Shown here piece by piece: positions 34,578-47,364 of a stretch of 64,000 nucleotides of DNA. The position numbers and the translations under genes were made by a program. The notes beneath the pieces are model-generated. The model saw nothing but the letters and a program-made list of their open reading frames with translations, was not told the origin of the DNA and made no database searches. The DNA is taken from contig CM075673.1 of NCBI GenBank assembly GCA_037962975.1, forward strand, positions 149,254,667 to 149,318,666, written 5' to 3'. Within the stretch, counting starts at the first letter, position 1; the number at the start of each line of letters is the position of its first letter. The DNA is from Clitoria ternatea. Lineage: Eukaryota; Streptophyta; Magnoliopsida; Fabales; Fabaceae.

Positions 34578-37500
34578 TGTGACGTCCTTAGTAATTTTCC
34601 AAATTTTTCACATTTTAAAAATCATTTTTGAAATTTGTAATAAGTCATGTAAAAGTTGATAAACGCGGATTATTATCATACATACTAGTCGTGGATAATC
34701 AAAGTCATGAAATATTTATATAACGGAAACGATTTAGAAAAATACAGTACATGAAACATTATATTATTACAACCCGTCAAGATTAAAATAAAGTCAAATT
34801 CCAAGCAATAATTCACGTAAACTCCATTCATGGCATCACTCTTCATTCTGTGTAGCATTCACTGTAAAAATTAGTGTAAGAGTGAGACAGAATATAGAAT
34901 AAATATAAAATAAATAAAATTTCACAAAACCCAACCAACAAGGCATAATGATATGATGAATATGCCAAACAAGTTCATTTATAAATCTTTAATTAGTCAC
35001 ATGATGTCATGCTGGATCCATTTGGTTTGGTGGGAATACTGCAGTAAAAAGTCTCATAAAGACTCCAGTAGGAATTAGCATAACCATGAATCCCTACACC
35101 TTCATGGCTCCTGCGAAAATAAGTGCATAAGTAGGAATTAGCATAACTATGAATCCCTACACCTTCATGGCTCCTGCAGAAATAGGGCTTAAACTCATCA
35201 TAGAGTAACCCCCCACCAGGGTAGGCAATCATGGAACCCCTAAATTCCATGGTGCGTCCAAATGCTTATGATGCATGAATGCCTTTAATTCTCTTTATCA
35301 TTTAACATACCATGATATATCAATTTCCAAAACCACTTGGAATACCACAAGTCCTCAAAGGACACATCACATATAATAATTTTCAGAATCATGGATTTAC
35401 TGTTTCAACCACATATATCAATAACCGCAAGGCATTCATGTATATATATTAATTTAGTCATTCATAATTATTCGCCACCAAAATACACAAACTGAATGAT
35501 GCTCATTAGACACTCATCAACATTCATAATACTTCATAATCACTCAAGAATTCAATAATAAATTGTTACCCATAGGGAAAATATCATTTTTATCCATAAT
35601 AACCATTATAAGCAAATTTCAGCATTTACAACAGCAACATACGTTAGTAAAACAGTCATAACATGAGCAAATCAAATCCTTTTCATGTGATTCCACATTC
35701 TATAGCTCAATAACATAAATATCTACAACTTTTATGCAGACCATAAATTCAAATTCTAAACAGAAACATCACTTATTCACAGAATACAAAACTGCCTCAA
35801 AGAGGATTTTTAAAACATACACAGGTTAGTATTTTCAATGTTTCTGGAGCTAAAAAAACAATTTTGGCATGAAACCAGTTCTAAATTTTTCTTAACACAA
35901 ATATCTACAACTTTCATGAAGGCACCAACCACTAATTCTTACCACAAAATTCCCAGTTTTAAAAATAAGATTCGGATTTCATAGTTAACAGATTTTCATC
36001 ATGAACATACTTCTGTATTTTGAGCATATCTAGAGCTACAAGCATCTTTTTAACTCAAAACCACTTTCTGTAGATCTCTAACATAAATATCTACAACTTT
36101 CATGAAGACATCAAAGTCTAAAAACGCATGTATAATTCCCAGAATATTCATATATGCACAAAACACAAGATAAGTATTTCAATCAGACATGCTGTAGTAA
36201 TTTGATCATAACTCATGCTATACATATCCAATTCAGTTGGTTCAGGTCTCAAAATTCACATAACAAGAAGATCTACAACTTTGATGAAGACACCGATCAC
36301 TAATTCTCACCACACAATTCTCCGTTTTAAAAATAAAATACGTATCTCAAGTTAACAGATTTACAGCTTGAACATACTTCAGTATTTTAGGCATAACTCG
36401 AGCTACAAAAATCATTTTGACTTGAAACCACTTTCTGTAGATTCATAACACAAATATCTACAACTTTCATGAAGGCACCAACCACTAAGTCTCACCACAC
36501 AATTCCCAGTTCTAAAAATACAAACAGTGATTCACGTCAGCAGATTTTTAGCATGAACATACTTCTGTATTTTAGGTATAACTAGAGCTACAAATATCCT
36601 TTTAACTTGAAACCACTTTCTATAGATCCATAACATAAATATCTACAACTTTTATGAAGACATTAAAGTTTAAATATGTATGTAGAATTCCCAGAAATTA
36701 ATATTTACACAAAACATAAGGTACATATTCCAGAACAGACATATTATAGTGTTTTGGCTATAACGTTTGCTATACATATCCAAATAAGTTGATTCAGGTC
36801 TCAAAATTCACAAAACAAAAATATCTAAAACTTTCATGAAGAAGTTAGAATCAAATTCACATGTTTTCAGCTTCAAAAATTGAGCAACAAGATACGAATT
36901 TAATTCTGGAAAATACTGGACAGCATACAATTCTACCCATTCCATAATTATTCACAACCCTATCCCCTCTTACCTTATGGAGGTTCCTAAAGTAGTTGAA
37001 AGTGTTGTATTATTGTCCTAGCTTCAGATCAAGAGTGAACTTGATGAAGAAAGTGAAAGAAAATAAGAGAGAGACTTCACTAACTTTAGCTTGTTCTAAG
37101 AATTTAGACTTGGGAACAAGATGTAGTGTTGATTTAATGATGCAAATGACAAGTGGGGGACAAGATTTTCATAATGGGATTGTAGTGGGATGTTAGGTGC
37201 ATGAATTATGGTGATAATGAAGGTTTTAGGTGAGAAAAATGAGCTGGATTGTTGACCATTTCCGTAGCCTACATAATGTAGCTTGTATGATTGAAGTAAA
37301 TATCAACTTTGACACTCTTTCGGTATTTTAGGCATATCTCTCTCATATCTTAATGGATGTTAACAAATTTGATCTTGTTGGAAAGCTAAGACAACTAGAA
37401 ACAACTTTGTAGTTTACCACCTTTTCAAATTCGGACTCTAACAAGGTATTAAAATATGAACAAGATGATATGATTGAAGTAAAATATCAATTCTGACACT

Positions 37501-37917
37501 GTTTCAGTATTTTGGGCATATCTCTCTCATATCTTAATGGATTGTAACAAATTTAGTCTTGTTGAAAAGATAAGAAAAATAGGAACAACTTTGTAGTTGA
37601 CCACATTTCCAAATTCAGACTCTAACTAACAATTAAAATGTGTACAAGATGACGAATTTTGAGTGGAGTATGTGGCAATTTTATGAGAGTAATTGGAAAA
37701 GCCAAGGAAATTAATAACTAAGGAAATAGGTAATAAATTATTTGATTAACTTTAACCGAAGGTATAAAGTTAAAATTATTTACCATGGTAAAAGGTTAAA
37801 TTGAAGATGTTGTCCTAACCAAAAATTTATGTAGAAAGTTGAGATAAAATGGATAATATCATTGATGGTCTAAATCAAAATGATTATACATGAGAATAAA
37901 ATTTTTAGGATGTTACA
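34578..37917 (-). repeat. 3' LTR of the chromovirus (3340 bp)
   Basis: Starts TGTGACGTCC, ends GGATGTTACA. About 58 bp longer than the other LTR, mainly from a tandem duplication of the segment containing TAGGAATTAGCATAAC (35050-35190). Contains a ~184-bp repeat array at 35714-36850 and a donor-like AAG|GTAAGA at 36973 on the element strand. Confidence 0.95.
35714..36850. repeat. ~184-bp tandem repeat array within the LTR
   Basis: The anchor (A/C)TCTACAAC recurs at 35722, 35904, 36090, 36272, 36457, 36642 and 36824 (last one TCTAAAAC), spacings 182, 186, 182, 185, 185, 182. Units following the anchor fall into type A (35904, 36272, 36457; ACCA/GATCACTAA.. and ACTTCTGTATTTT) and type B (36090, 36642; ACATTAAAG.. 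and CATATCCAA). Order is A-B-A-A-B. The same array is in the other LTR at 43750-44880. Confidence 0.85.
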
Positions 37918-37933
37918 ATTCTCCCACCCTAAT
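37918..37933 (-). other. Polypurine tract of the chromovirus
   Basis: ATTCTCCCACCCTA reads TAGGGTGGGAGAAT on the element strand, immediately before the 3' LTR. Confidence 0.8.
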
Positions 37934-37970
37934 AAAAATTTCATCCTCGAAATTTAACATAACGCACTCC

Positions 37971-39974
37971 TCAGTGAAACAATTTTGGGTATTGCGTCTT
38001 CATAGCATCCTCACGCTCCCAAGTCAGAGTTACATCATTCCCTTGTTTCCATGCAACCTTCACTAATGGTACGTTCTTGTTTCTCAGGTGTTTAATCGAC
38101 CTTTCTATGATCTGTGTGGGTTCTGTAGGGATGGTCAGATTTTCTCTAACTTCAACATCATCATTAGCAATCACATGAGTGGGGTCTTGTACATAGTTCC
38201 TCAATTGTGATACATGAAACACATTGTGCAAATTTGCAAGATGAGGAGGAAGTGCAATCTGATACGCCACTGTACCAACCTTCTTTAGGATTTCATATGG
38301 TCCAATGAACCTTGGACTTAACTTCTTACTTTTCAATGCTCGGCCAATCCCCTTGTGAGGTGAAACCTTCAAAAATACATGATCACCAACTTGGAATTCA
38401 AGTGGTTTCCTCCTTTTATCATAATAGTGCTTCTGTCTATCTTGGGATGCCTTCATCTTCTCTCTGATTACTTCTATTTGTTCAGTAGTCTGCTACATAA
38501 TTTCAGGTCTTAACGCCAAACTTTCACCAGTTTTTAACCAACAAAGGGGCGTTCGACACTTTCTACCATACAATGCTTCAAATGGAGCCATACCAATACT
38601 GCTATGGTAACTATTGTTATACGTGAATTCAATTAGTGGAAGAAACTGCTCCCAACTACCACCATGTTCAAGTACACAAGATCGCAGTAAGTCTTCTAAA
38701 CTTTGTATGGGACGCTCTGACTGTCCATCTGTTTGGGGATGATAAGCTGAACTTAATCGAAGTCTCGAACCCAACTCCTGATGCAAGCTTCCCCAGAATC
38801 GGGAAGTGAACCTCGGATCTCTATCTGACACAATACTGGATGGTATACCATGAAATCTCACGATCTCTTTCACATATAATTGTGTCAACTTTTGTAGAGA
38901 ATTCTTCATATTCATTGGAAGGAAGTGAGCAGACTTAGTCAATCTGTCTACAATAACCCAGATTGAATCATTTCCTGATCGTGTCCTTGGTAAACCTGAC
39001 ACAAAGTCCATTGAAATGTCATCCTATTTCCAGACAGGAATCTCCAATGGTTGTAGTTCACCAGATGGCTTTTGATGTTCCACTTTGGCTTTTTGACACA
39101 CCAGACATGAAGACACATATTCAGCTATTTCCTTCTTCATCCTTGGCCACCAAAAGCTTTTCTTCAGATCTTGATACATCTTAGTTGATCCAGGATGAAT
39201 GCTAAACATACTTTTATGCGCTTCTTCTAGGATTGTTCATCTTAGATTAGTATCATCTGGTACACAAATTCTGCTTCTGATTCTCCAAATTCCATCTGAT
39301 CCTTCTTGTAATCCCATATCCTTTCCGTTCGCCTGTAACTCTCTCAACTCCTGTAATTGCAAGTCCTCTGTCTGCCTTTCACCTATCAGCTTCAGAAAAT
39401 CATTGGTTATCTTTAAAGTTCCCAAAGTCATACTTTTTGAAGATTTCAACTCCACACCCAAGTTCATATCTCTGAACTGTTCTATAATCTCCATCTCTTT
39501 TACCATTAAGGATGCCATATGAATGGATTTCCTGCTAAGTGCATCTGCTACCACATTTGCTTTTCCTGGATGGTACTTCAAATCAAAATCATAATCTTTA
39601 AGAAACTCCATCCACCTACGCTGCCTCATGTTCAATTCCTTCTAATCGAACAAATACTTTAAGCTCTTGTGGTCACTGAACACTTCAAACTTGACTCCAT
39701 ACAAATGGTGTCTCCAGATTTTCAAAGCAAATACCACCGCTGCTAATTCTAGATCATGCGTCGGGTAGTTCATTTCATGTGATCTCAACTGTCTAGAAGC
39801 ATAAGCAACCATCTTCCGTTGTTGCATCAAAACACAACCTAAGCCCATCTTAGAAGCATCACAATAAACCACAAAGTCTTCTTGTGGATTAGGCAAAGTT
39901 AAAACTAGAGCAGATGTAAGCTTCGTTTTTAGTTTCTGGAAACTTTTCTCAAACTCTGGAGTCCAAACAAAAAG
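37971..39974 (-). pseudogene. pol: Chromovirus RNase H, integrase and chromodomain-like tail
   Basis: Continues the 802-aa frame after a TAA. RNase H: VVYCDASKMGLGCVLMQ, ELAAVVFALKIWRHHLYG and FSDHKSLKYLFD. Integrase: HPGSTKMYQDLKKSFWWP with a CLVCQKAK zinc motif, Asp in MDFVSGLPRT, Asp in IVSDRDPRFTSRFW, Glu in GQSERPIQ. The C-terminus has GPYEILKKVGTVAYQIALP and a chromodomain-like KHLRNKNVPLVKVAW..TWEREDAM. Nonsense codons at 39975, 39642, 39237, 39024 and 38493 correspond to Gln, Gln, Arg, Trp and Gln codons by single C-to-T or G-to-A changes. Catalytic residues remain. The chromodomain is thought to guide integration to heterochromatin. Confidence 0.93.
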
Positions 39975-42383
39975 TTAATTCTTCCGGGTTAGACGAGTCA
40001 TTGGTAGGGCAATTCGAGAAAACCCCTCGATGAATCTCCGATAATAACCAGCTAACCCTAGGAAGCTTCGTATTTCAGTGACTGAAGTAGGTCTCTCCCA
40101 GTTTATTACAGCTTCTATTTTAGAAGGATCCACAGACACTCCTTTGCTTGAGATTACATGGCCTAGGAACTTTACCTCTTCCAACCAGAATTCACATTTA
40201 GACAACTTAGCATACAACTGCTTCTCTTTTAGGATCTGCAATACCACTTGAAGATGTTTTTCATGCTCCTCCAATGTCTTGGAATAAATCAGAATGTCAT
40301 CAATGAAGATAATAACAAACTGATCCAAGTATGAATGAAACACTCGATTCATGTAATCCATGAATACAGCTGGTTCATTGGTTACTCCGAAGGGCATCAC
40401 AAGATACTCGTAATGACCATAGCGTGTTCTAAATGCCGTCTTTGGAATATCCTTAGACTTGACACGAATCTGATGATAACCTGATCGTAGATCAATTTTA
40501 GAAAATACTGCAGCACCTCTTAATTGATCTATCAAATCATCAATTTTGGGCAAAGGATATCTATTCTTCACCGTCAATTTGTTCAACTGACGATAATCTA
40601 CACATAATCTCATGCTTCCATCTTTCTTCTTGACAAGTAATACTGGCGCTCCCCATGGTGACACACTAGGCCTGATGAAATGTTTCTCCAACAACTCCTC
40701 AATTTGCTTCTTCAGTTCTGCCAATTCAATAGGTGACATACGATATGGGGCCTTAGATACTGGTTCTGCTCCTGGAATTAAATCAATTGAGAATTCTATC
40801 TCGCGTTCTGGAGGTAAACTTGAGACATCCTCAGGAAATACTTTAGGAAATTTAGAAACAACTGGCATCTCGATTACTTTAGATTCATCATCTCCTTTGG
40901 AACGAGTAAACAAGGAAAATAATTGAATTTCACCTTGTAAGGCAAAGATCTTGAGATTGTCAGAAATAAGATTTTCTTCTGATGGAAATATCATGGTCTT
41001 GTTATGACAATCCACCAAGACTCGATTCGCTGATAACCAGTTCATCCCTAGAATTACTTCCAGATCCTTCAAAGGTAAACAAACAAGATCTACAAGAAAG
41101 TTTCTACCTTCTATGAGCATAGAACAATCGCTACACACCTTAGTAGTCCTAAGTTGTGTACCGGTGGGAGTGGAAACAGTCAGATCATATATCATAGACT
41201 TCGCAGGTAATTGAAGACGTCTGACACACTCCTCAGAAATAAAAGAATGAGTAGCACCAGAATCAAACAACATAGATAAAATAGTACCATTGATCTCACA
41301 CTTACTTTGCACAAGATCGTCTGCTTGGTCTGCCTCTGAACCACTGATGGCAAAGACTCTTCCTGTTGCCGGTTGCAATCTTTGGTCTGTTGACCCCCTA
41401 TTCTGTCTTGGAGGTTGATCAGCATGCGTGTTTCCTCCACGACCTCCCTGATAATCAGAACCTCTTTGATGATTCATAGTGTTGTTGTTGTTGTTTTGGC
41501 GGTTCTGGGGGCAATTTGGACTGATGTGACCTTTCTGATTACAACGATAGCAAGTGACATCTTTAAGACGTCTGTTACAATCACGTATGTGATGGTTACC
41601 TTCGCACTTTAGACATATCATATTGTTACGTCTTTCAGAAGATGATGATGATAATCCTCCCATGAAAGGACTTGGATAGAACGATCCTCTCCTTTTGAAA
41701 GCAACGGGTTGAGGTCTTAGTTGTCTATTGGCCTTTTCTTGTGCCAACCTGGCTTGGTGATTTTCTTCAAAAATTCGGCATTTATTAATCAAGATGGGGA
41801 AACTCTGAATTTCTTGATATCTGATAGCCTCTTTGATTTCAAGATTCAGCCCGTTCTCGAATTTGACACATTTTGAGGCTTCAGCACCAGCCTGTTGAAA
41901 AGGAGGGTAAAAGAGAGATAATTCTTCAAATTTTGCAGCATACTCACCAACAGACATTAAGCCTTGTTTCAGCTCCATAAATTCCAGCTCTTTACGGCTT
42001 TTCACACTCGCTAGAAAATATTTCTCCAGGAAACAGTCTTTGAAGTTGATCCAGTCCAAAGGTCTGTCGGTTTCAATCATATGAGTTCTGGCATGTATCC
42101 ACCAGTTTTCTGCTTCCTCAACCATCATATAAGTGGCATACTCCACCTTTTCGAATTCTGTGCAGGGCAAGGCTCGGAAGATGTGCTCCATTTCCTTAAC
42201 CCATAGGTATGCTACCTCCGAATTATAACCTCCTTTGAATTGTGATGGCTTCCTTTTTAGGAAGTGATCTAACCCGTGAAATCCTCCAACATTTCTCGGT
42301 TGATTTTGTCTTTCTATGGCTTCAGCCAAGCGGTTGAATGCAGCTGTCATATCGTTGTTGTTGTTGTTGTTGTTTCTTGCCAT
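39975..42383 (-). CDS. gag-pol: Chromovirus gag-protease-RT open frame (802 aa)
   Basis: A long uninterrupted frame starting MARNNNNNNNDMTAAF. The retrotransposon-gag domain spans about residues 40-220 (WVKEMEHIFRALPCTEFEK, LEFMELKQGLMSVGEYAAKF). Two zinc knuckles follow near 258 (CLKCEGNHHIRDC) and 278 (CYRCNQKGHISPNC). The protease active site is FDSGATHSF near 373. RT runs from about 540: PPYRM-type entry, LRLCVDYRQLNK-type motif, SKIDLRSGYHQIR, and the active site FIDDIL near 694, then GLAGYYRRFIEGFSRIALP. It ends at TAA just before RNase H, so the polyprotein lacks RNase H and integrase. All catalytic residues visible are intact. The poly-Asn start comes from a GTT microsatellite (42349-42378). 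Confidence 0.94.
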   Translation of the reverse strand: MARNNNNNNNDMTAAFNRLAEAIERQNQPRNVGGFHGLDHFLKRKPSQFKGGYNSEVAYLWVKEMEHIFRALPCTEFEKVEYATYMMVEEAENWWIHARTHMIETDRPLDWINFKDCFLEKYFLASVKSRKELEFMELKQGLMSVGEYAAKFEELSLFYPPFQQAGAEASKCVKFENGLNLEIKEAIRYQEIQSFPILINKCRIFEENHQARLAQEKANRQLRPQPVAFKRRGSFYPSPFMGGLSSSSSERRNNMICLKCEGNHHIRDCNRRLKDVTCYRCNQKGHISPNCPQNRQNNNNNTMNHQRGSDYQGGRGGNTHADQPPRQNRGSTDQRLQPATGRVFAISGSEADQADDLVQSKCEINGTILSMLFDSGATHSFISEECVRRLQLPAKSMIYDLTVSTPTGTQLRTTKVCSDCSMLIEGRNFLVDLVCLPLKDLEVILGMNWLSANRVLVDCHNKTMIFPSEENLISDNLKIFALQGEIQLFSLFTRSKGDDESKVIEMPVVSKFPKVFPEDVSSLPPEREIEFSIDLIPGAEPVSKAPYRMSPIELAELKKQIEELLEKHFIRPSVSPWGAPVLLVKKKDGSMRLCVDYRQLNKLTVKNRYPLPKIDDLIDQLRGAAVFSKIDLRSGYHQIRVKSKDIPKTAFRTRYGHYEYLVMPFGVTNEPAVFMDYMNRVFHSYLDQFVIIFIDDILIYSKTLEEHEKHLQVVLQILKEKQLYAKLSKCEFWLEEVKFLGHVISSKGVSVDPSKIEAVINWERPTSVTEIRSFLGLAGYYRRFIEGFSRIALPMTRLTRKN

Positions 42384-42655
42384 CCTACATTCGTAGTTTG
42401 GTTTATACTAATTCTAAGGGAAAATATATTGTATTATAACATAACTATAAGTATTATACAGTTTATCAGTTAAGTAATAAATTGTATAACACATTTATCA
42501 TATTATCAAGCAGTAATCAAACAAATCATTTTATCAGTTAGGCACAAGTCATATAGCACATACTTATTATATTTTCAAACAAATAATCAAACAATTCACA
42601 TAGTATATCAAGAATCAATACATGTCATAGCAATTGGTCCTGAATTTTTGAAAAT
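42384..42655 (-). other. 5' leader of the chromovirus
   Basis: AT-rich leader between PBS and gag ATG, no coding signal. Confidence 0.6.
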
Positions 42656-42666
42656 GCTCTGATACC
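42656..42666 (-). other. Primer binding site, tRNA-iMet type
   Basis: GCTCTGATACC on the plus strand, i.e. GGTATCAGAGC on the element strand; 11 bases match the iMet tRNA complement. Four bases separate it from the LTR. Confidence 0.9.
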
Positions 42667-42670
42667 CCAA

Positions 42671-45600
42671 TGTGACGTCCTTAGTAATTTTCCAAATAAA
42701 TTTTTCGCGTTTTAAAAATCATTTTTGAAATTTGTAATAAGTCATGTAAAAGTTGATAAACGTGGATTATTATCATACGTACTAGTCGTGGATAATCAAA
42801 GTCATGAAATATTTATATAGCGGAAACGATTTAGAAAAATACAGTACATGAAACATTATATTATTACAACCCATCAAGATTAAAATAAAGTCAAATTCCA
42901 AGCAATAATTCACGTAAACTCCATTCATGGCATCACTCTTCATTCTGTGTAGCATTCACTATAAAAATTAATGTAAGAGTGAGACAGAATATAGAATAAA
43001 TATAAAATAAATAAAATTGCACAAAACACAACAAACAAGGCATAATGATATGATGAATATGCCAAACAAGTTCATTTATAAATCTTTAATTAGTCACATG
43101 ATGTCATGCTGGATCCATTTGGTTTGGTGGGAATACTGCAGTAAAAAGTCTCATAAAGACTCCAGTAGGAATTAGCATAACCATGAATCCCTACACCTTC
43201 ATGGCTCCTACAGAAATAGGGTTTAAACTCATCATAGAGCAACCCCCCACCAGGGTAGGCAATCATGGAACCCCTAAATTCCATGGTGCGTCCAAATGCT
43301 TATGATGCATGAATGCCTTTAACTCTATTTATCATTTAACATACCATGATATATCAATTTCCAAAACCACTTGGAAAACCACAAGTCCTCAAAGGACACA
43401 TCACATATAATAATTTTCAGAATCATGGATTTACTGTTTCAACCACATATATCAATAACCGCAAGGCATTCATGTATATATATTAATTTAGTCATTCATA
43501 ATTATTCACCACCAAAATACACAAACTGAATGATGCTCATTAGACACTCATCAACATTCATAATACTTCATAATCACTCAAGAATTCAATAATAAATTGT
43601 TACCCATAGGGAAAATATCATTTTTATCCATAATAACCATTATAAGCAAATTTCAGCATTTCCAACAGCAACATACGTTAGTAAAACAGTCATAACATGA
43701 GCAAATCAAATCCTTTTCATGTGATTCCACTTTCTATAGCTCAATAACATAAATATCTACAACTTTCATGCAGACCATAAATTCAAATTCTAAACAGAAA
43801 CATCACTTATTCATAGAATACAAAACTGCCTCAAAGAGGATTTTTAAAACATACACAGGTTAGTATTTTCAATGTTTCTGGAGCTAAAAAACAATTTTGG
43901 CATGAAACCAGTTCTAAATTTTTCTTAACACAAATATCTACAACTTTCATGAAGGCACCAACCACTAATTCTCACCACAAAATTCCCAGTTTTAAAAATA
44001 AGATTCGGATTTCATAGTTAACAGATTTTCATCATGAACATACTTCTGTATTTTGAGCATATCTAGAGCTACAAGCATCTTTTTAACTCAAAACCACTTT
44101 CTATAGATCTCTAACATAAATATCTACAACTTTCATGAAGACATCAAAGTCTAAAAACGTATGTATAATTCCCAGAATATTCATATATGCACAAAACACA
44201 AGATAAGTATTTCAATCGGACATGCTGTAGTATTTTGATCATAACTCATGCTATACATATCCAATTCAGTCGGTTTAGGTCTCAAAATTCACATAACAAG
44301 AAGATATATAACTTTGATGAAGACACTGATCACTAATTCGCACCACAAAATTCCCAGTTTTAAAAATAAAATACGTATCTCAAGTTAACAGATTTACAGC
44401 TTGAACATACTTCAGTATTTTAGGTATAACTCGAGCTACAAAAATCATTTTGACTTGAAACCACTTTCTACAAATCCATAACACAAATATATACAACTTT
44501 CATGAAGGCACCAACCACTAATTCTCACCACAAAATTCTCAATTTTAAAAATACAAATAGTGATTCACGTCAGCAGATTTTTAGCATGAACATTCTTCTG
44601 TATTTTAGGTATAACTAGAGCTACAAATATCCTTTTAACTTGAAACCACTTTCTATAGATCCATAACATAAATATATACAACTTTTATGAAGACATTAAA
44701 GTTTAAATATGTATGTAGAATTCCCAGAATATTAATATTTACACAAAACATAAGGTACATATTCCAGAACAGACATATTGTAGTGTTTTGGCTATAACGT
44801 TTGCTATACATATCCAAATAAGTTGATTCAGGTCTCAAAATTCATAAAACAAAAAGATCTACAACTTTCATGAAGAAGTTAGAATCAAATTCACACGTTT
44901 TCAGCTTCAAAAATTGAGCAACATGATACGAATTTAATTCTGGAAAATACTGGACAGCATACAATTCTACCCATTCCATAATTATTCACAACCCTATCCC
45001 CTCTTACCTTAATGGATGTTCCTAAAGTAGTTGAAAGTGTTGTATTATTGTCCTAGCTTCAGATCAAGAATGAACTTGATGGAGAAAATGAAAGAAAATA
45101 AGAGAGAGACTTCACTAACTTTAGCTTGTTCTAAGAATTCAGACTTGGGAACAAGATGTAGTGTTGATTTAATGATGCAAATGATAAGTGGGGGACAAGA
45201 TTTTCATAATGGGATTGTAATGGGATGTTAGGTGCATGAATTATGGTGATAATGGAGGTTTTAGGTGAGAAAAATGAGCTGGATTGTTGACCATTTCCGC
45301 AGCCTACATAATATAGCTTGTATGATTGAAGTAAATATCAACTTTGACACTATTTCGGTATTTTAGGCATATCTCTCTCATATCTTAATGGATGTTAACA
45401 AATTTGATCTTTTTGGAAAGCTAAGACAACGAGGAACAACTTTGTAGTTTACCACTTTTTCAAATTCAGACTCTAACAAGGTATTAAAATATGTACAAGA
45501 TGATATGATTGAAGTAAAAAATCAATTTTGACACTATTTCAGTATTTTGGGCATATCTCTCTCATATCTTAATGGAGTTTAACAAATTTGGCCTTGTTGG

Positions 45601-45952
45601 AAATATAAGAAAAAGAGGAACAACTTTGTAGTTGACCACATTTCCAAATTCAGACTCTAACTAACAATTAAAATGTGTACAAGATGACGAATTTTGAGTG
45701 GAGTATGTGGCAATTTGATGAGAGTAATTGGAAAAGCCAAGGAAATTAATAACTAAGGAAATAGGTAATAAATTATTTGATTAACTTTTACCGAAGGTAT
45801 AAAGTTAAAATTATTTACCATGGTAAAAGGTTAAATTGAAGATGTTGTCTTAACCAAAAATTTATGTAGAAAGTTGAGATAAAATGGATAATATCATTGA
45901 TGGTCTAAATCAAAATGATTATACATGAGAATAAAACTTTTAGGATGTTACA
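42671..45952 (-). repeat. 5' LTR of the chromovirus (3282 bp)
   Basis: Pairs with 34578-37917 end to end, lacking the ~58-bp internal duplication. Contains the same 184-bp array (anchors about 43756, 43937, 44123, 44305, 44490, 44675, 44858). Donor-like AAG|GTAAGA near 45008 on the element strand. Confidence 0.95.
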
Positions 45953-47364
45953 CATACACTTTTTCCCAAAGACATATCATAAAAGTTTATATCATGCCCA
46001 ATACCAAATCGTACCCTGAATTCAACATTATCATTCACCATTTGTTCATGTATCATATTTATTATTTGCATTCCATCTTATGACGGCTCTAGCCTCAACA
46101 ATTTATTACATAATTAATTTTACTATCGATTAACTAACCACAAGGTTTAACAGATCATCATACTTAGAAAGTCCAATGAGTTACCTAGTACCCATTATGG
46201 GATACTTCCACAACACCCAAACATCATTAGACATGGGTCATATTTAAATAAATCATTCACTTGGTTTCACATACATAAAAACTAAGTCTAACCCCAATCC
46301 CCAAGGTATTCATCTTAACAACTCTAGTTCTTTTACAATTTTTATCATATATGTATTTACACTTAGCATTCACCGTAGGGTTTGCCTTAATCTAATACAT
46401 ATACAATTTCACATTCCATCATCTTATCACTTATTTAGGTTCCCAGTTTAGGAAGACATAGCAAATCACTTGCATCATATTATACAAGGTTTTCGTGCCT
46501 AAGGATATCAAATTCATATTTTAGAAATAACATTGTCAATCACTTCAATTCACTCATATTAGGGAATTCTCTCACTATCATCTACATCAATTAACTCCAG
46601 CACACGAATTGCTTAATTCGATAAGCATACCTTGGTTGTGAGCCACAAGCATGACTCATACAAGAGACCTAACCAAATAATTCAATTTCAATATATAACA
46701 GGGTCTCAACATCCATGGTCTATCACCATATCAATTCATATTCAATACTTCCTATCCATGATCAACACACGACACAGGTTCATCATCATCTCAATTCATA
46801 CTCAATATATCAATATCAATGCATAATAAGAATGTATCATCAATAGAAGGAAATAATGTAAGGAACTTGGACAGACTTACACACATAAACATACCAATCA
46901 CATTGAAGAATTCATTCACATGTACTCAATCCCTGAATCAACTAAGATTATCAATGAGCAATTATACTCTAGTAGTGTGTTGCATAAATTCAATGATAAA
47001 TAAACATATTTCCATGAGCAACAATCATAACTCAACAATAATAATTCATAAGGAATCATCAATGAGCAAACAATACCCTGATAATTAACTCACAATTCTT
47101 ATATAAATAGTCATTCATAAATCTATGCAGGGCAACCAATGCTCTAACATAAACCTTAACCTCTAGATAAATAGCATTCATAAGTCTATACAGAGTAACC
47201 ATACTTTGACAATGAGCACCATGCTTTGATAATTACCAACAATGTTTCAATATTAAGCAATCATGCTCCAATCATCCATAACATCACTTCAATGCAGAGC
47301 AACGACACTTTGATAACAATTAACAACTTCAATAGCAACCAAAACATGCTTTAATACCACCCAA
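45953..47364 (-). other. 5' internal region and degraded PBS of the LARD-like element
   Basis: Begins with the second CATAC target copy. No gag or other gene; the short frames are Ile/His/Asn-rich low complexity. At 47348-47359, GCTTTAATACCA differs from the iMet PBS (GCTCTGATACCA) by two transitions and sits five bases from the LTR start. Confidence 0.6.

Larger units (their letters stand above)
34578..45952 (-). mobile_element. Tekay/Del-like Ty3/gypsy chromovirus (11.4 kb)
   Basis: LTRs 34578-37917 and 42671-45952 flank a minus-strand gag-pol. CATAC lies on both sides (34573-34577 and 45953-45957). PBS is tRNA-iMet type, PPT is at 37918. Domain order gag, protease, RT, RNase H, integrase, chromodomain-like tail is that of chromoviruses, and LTRs over 3 kb suit Tekay/Del. 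LTR identity is about 97% in the stretch compared by eye. Five nonsense codons interrupt pol. Confidence 0.95.

Noticed and set aside
34993..35250. Frame with repeated RRSHEGVGIH(G/S)YANSY
   Set aside because: Product of the tandem duplication in the chromovirus LTR; the other LTR has the single-unit version at 43090-43284.
35714..36850. Regular repeats resembling a CRISPR array
   Set aside because: Units are diverged along their whole ~184 bp, there are no constant repeats with unique spacers, and the context is a plant LTR.
46632..47088. Two adjacent plus-strand frames of 64 and 89 aa
   Set aside because: Ile/His/Asn/Ser-rich low complexity typical of AT-rich non-coding DNA; no start context or domain.
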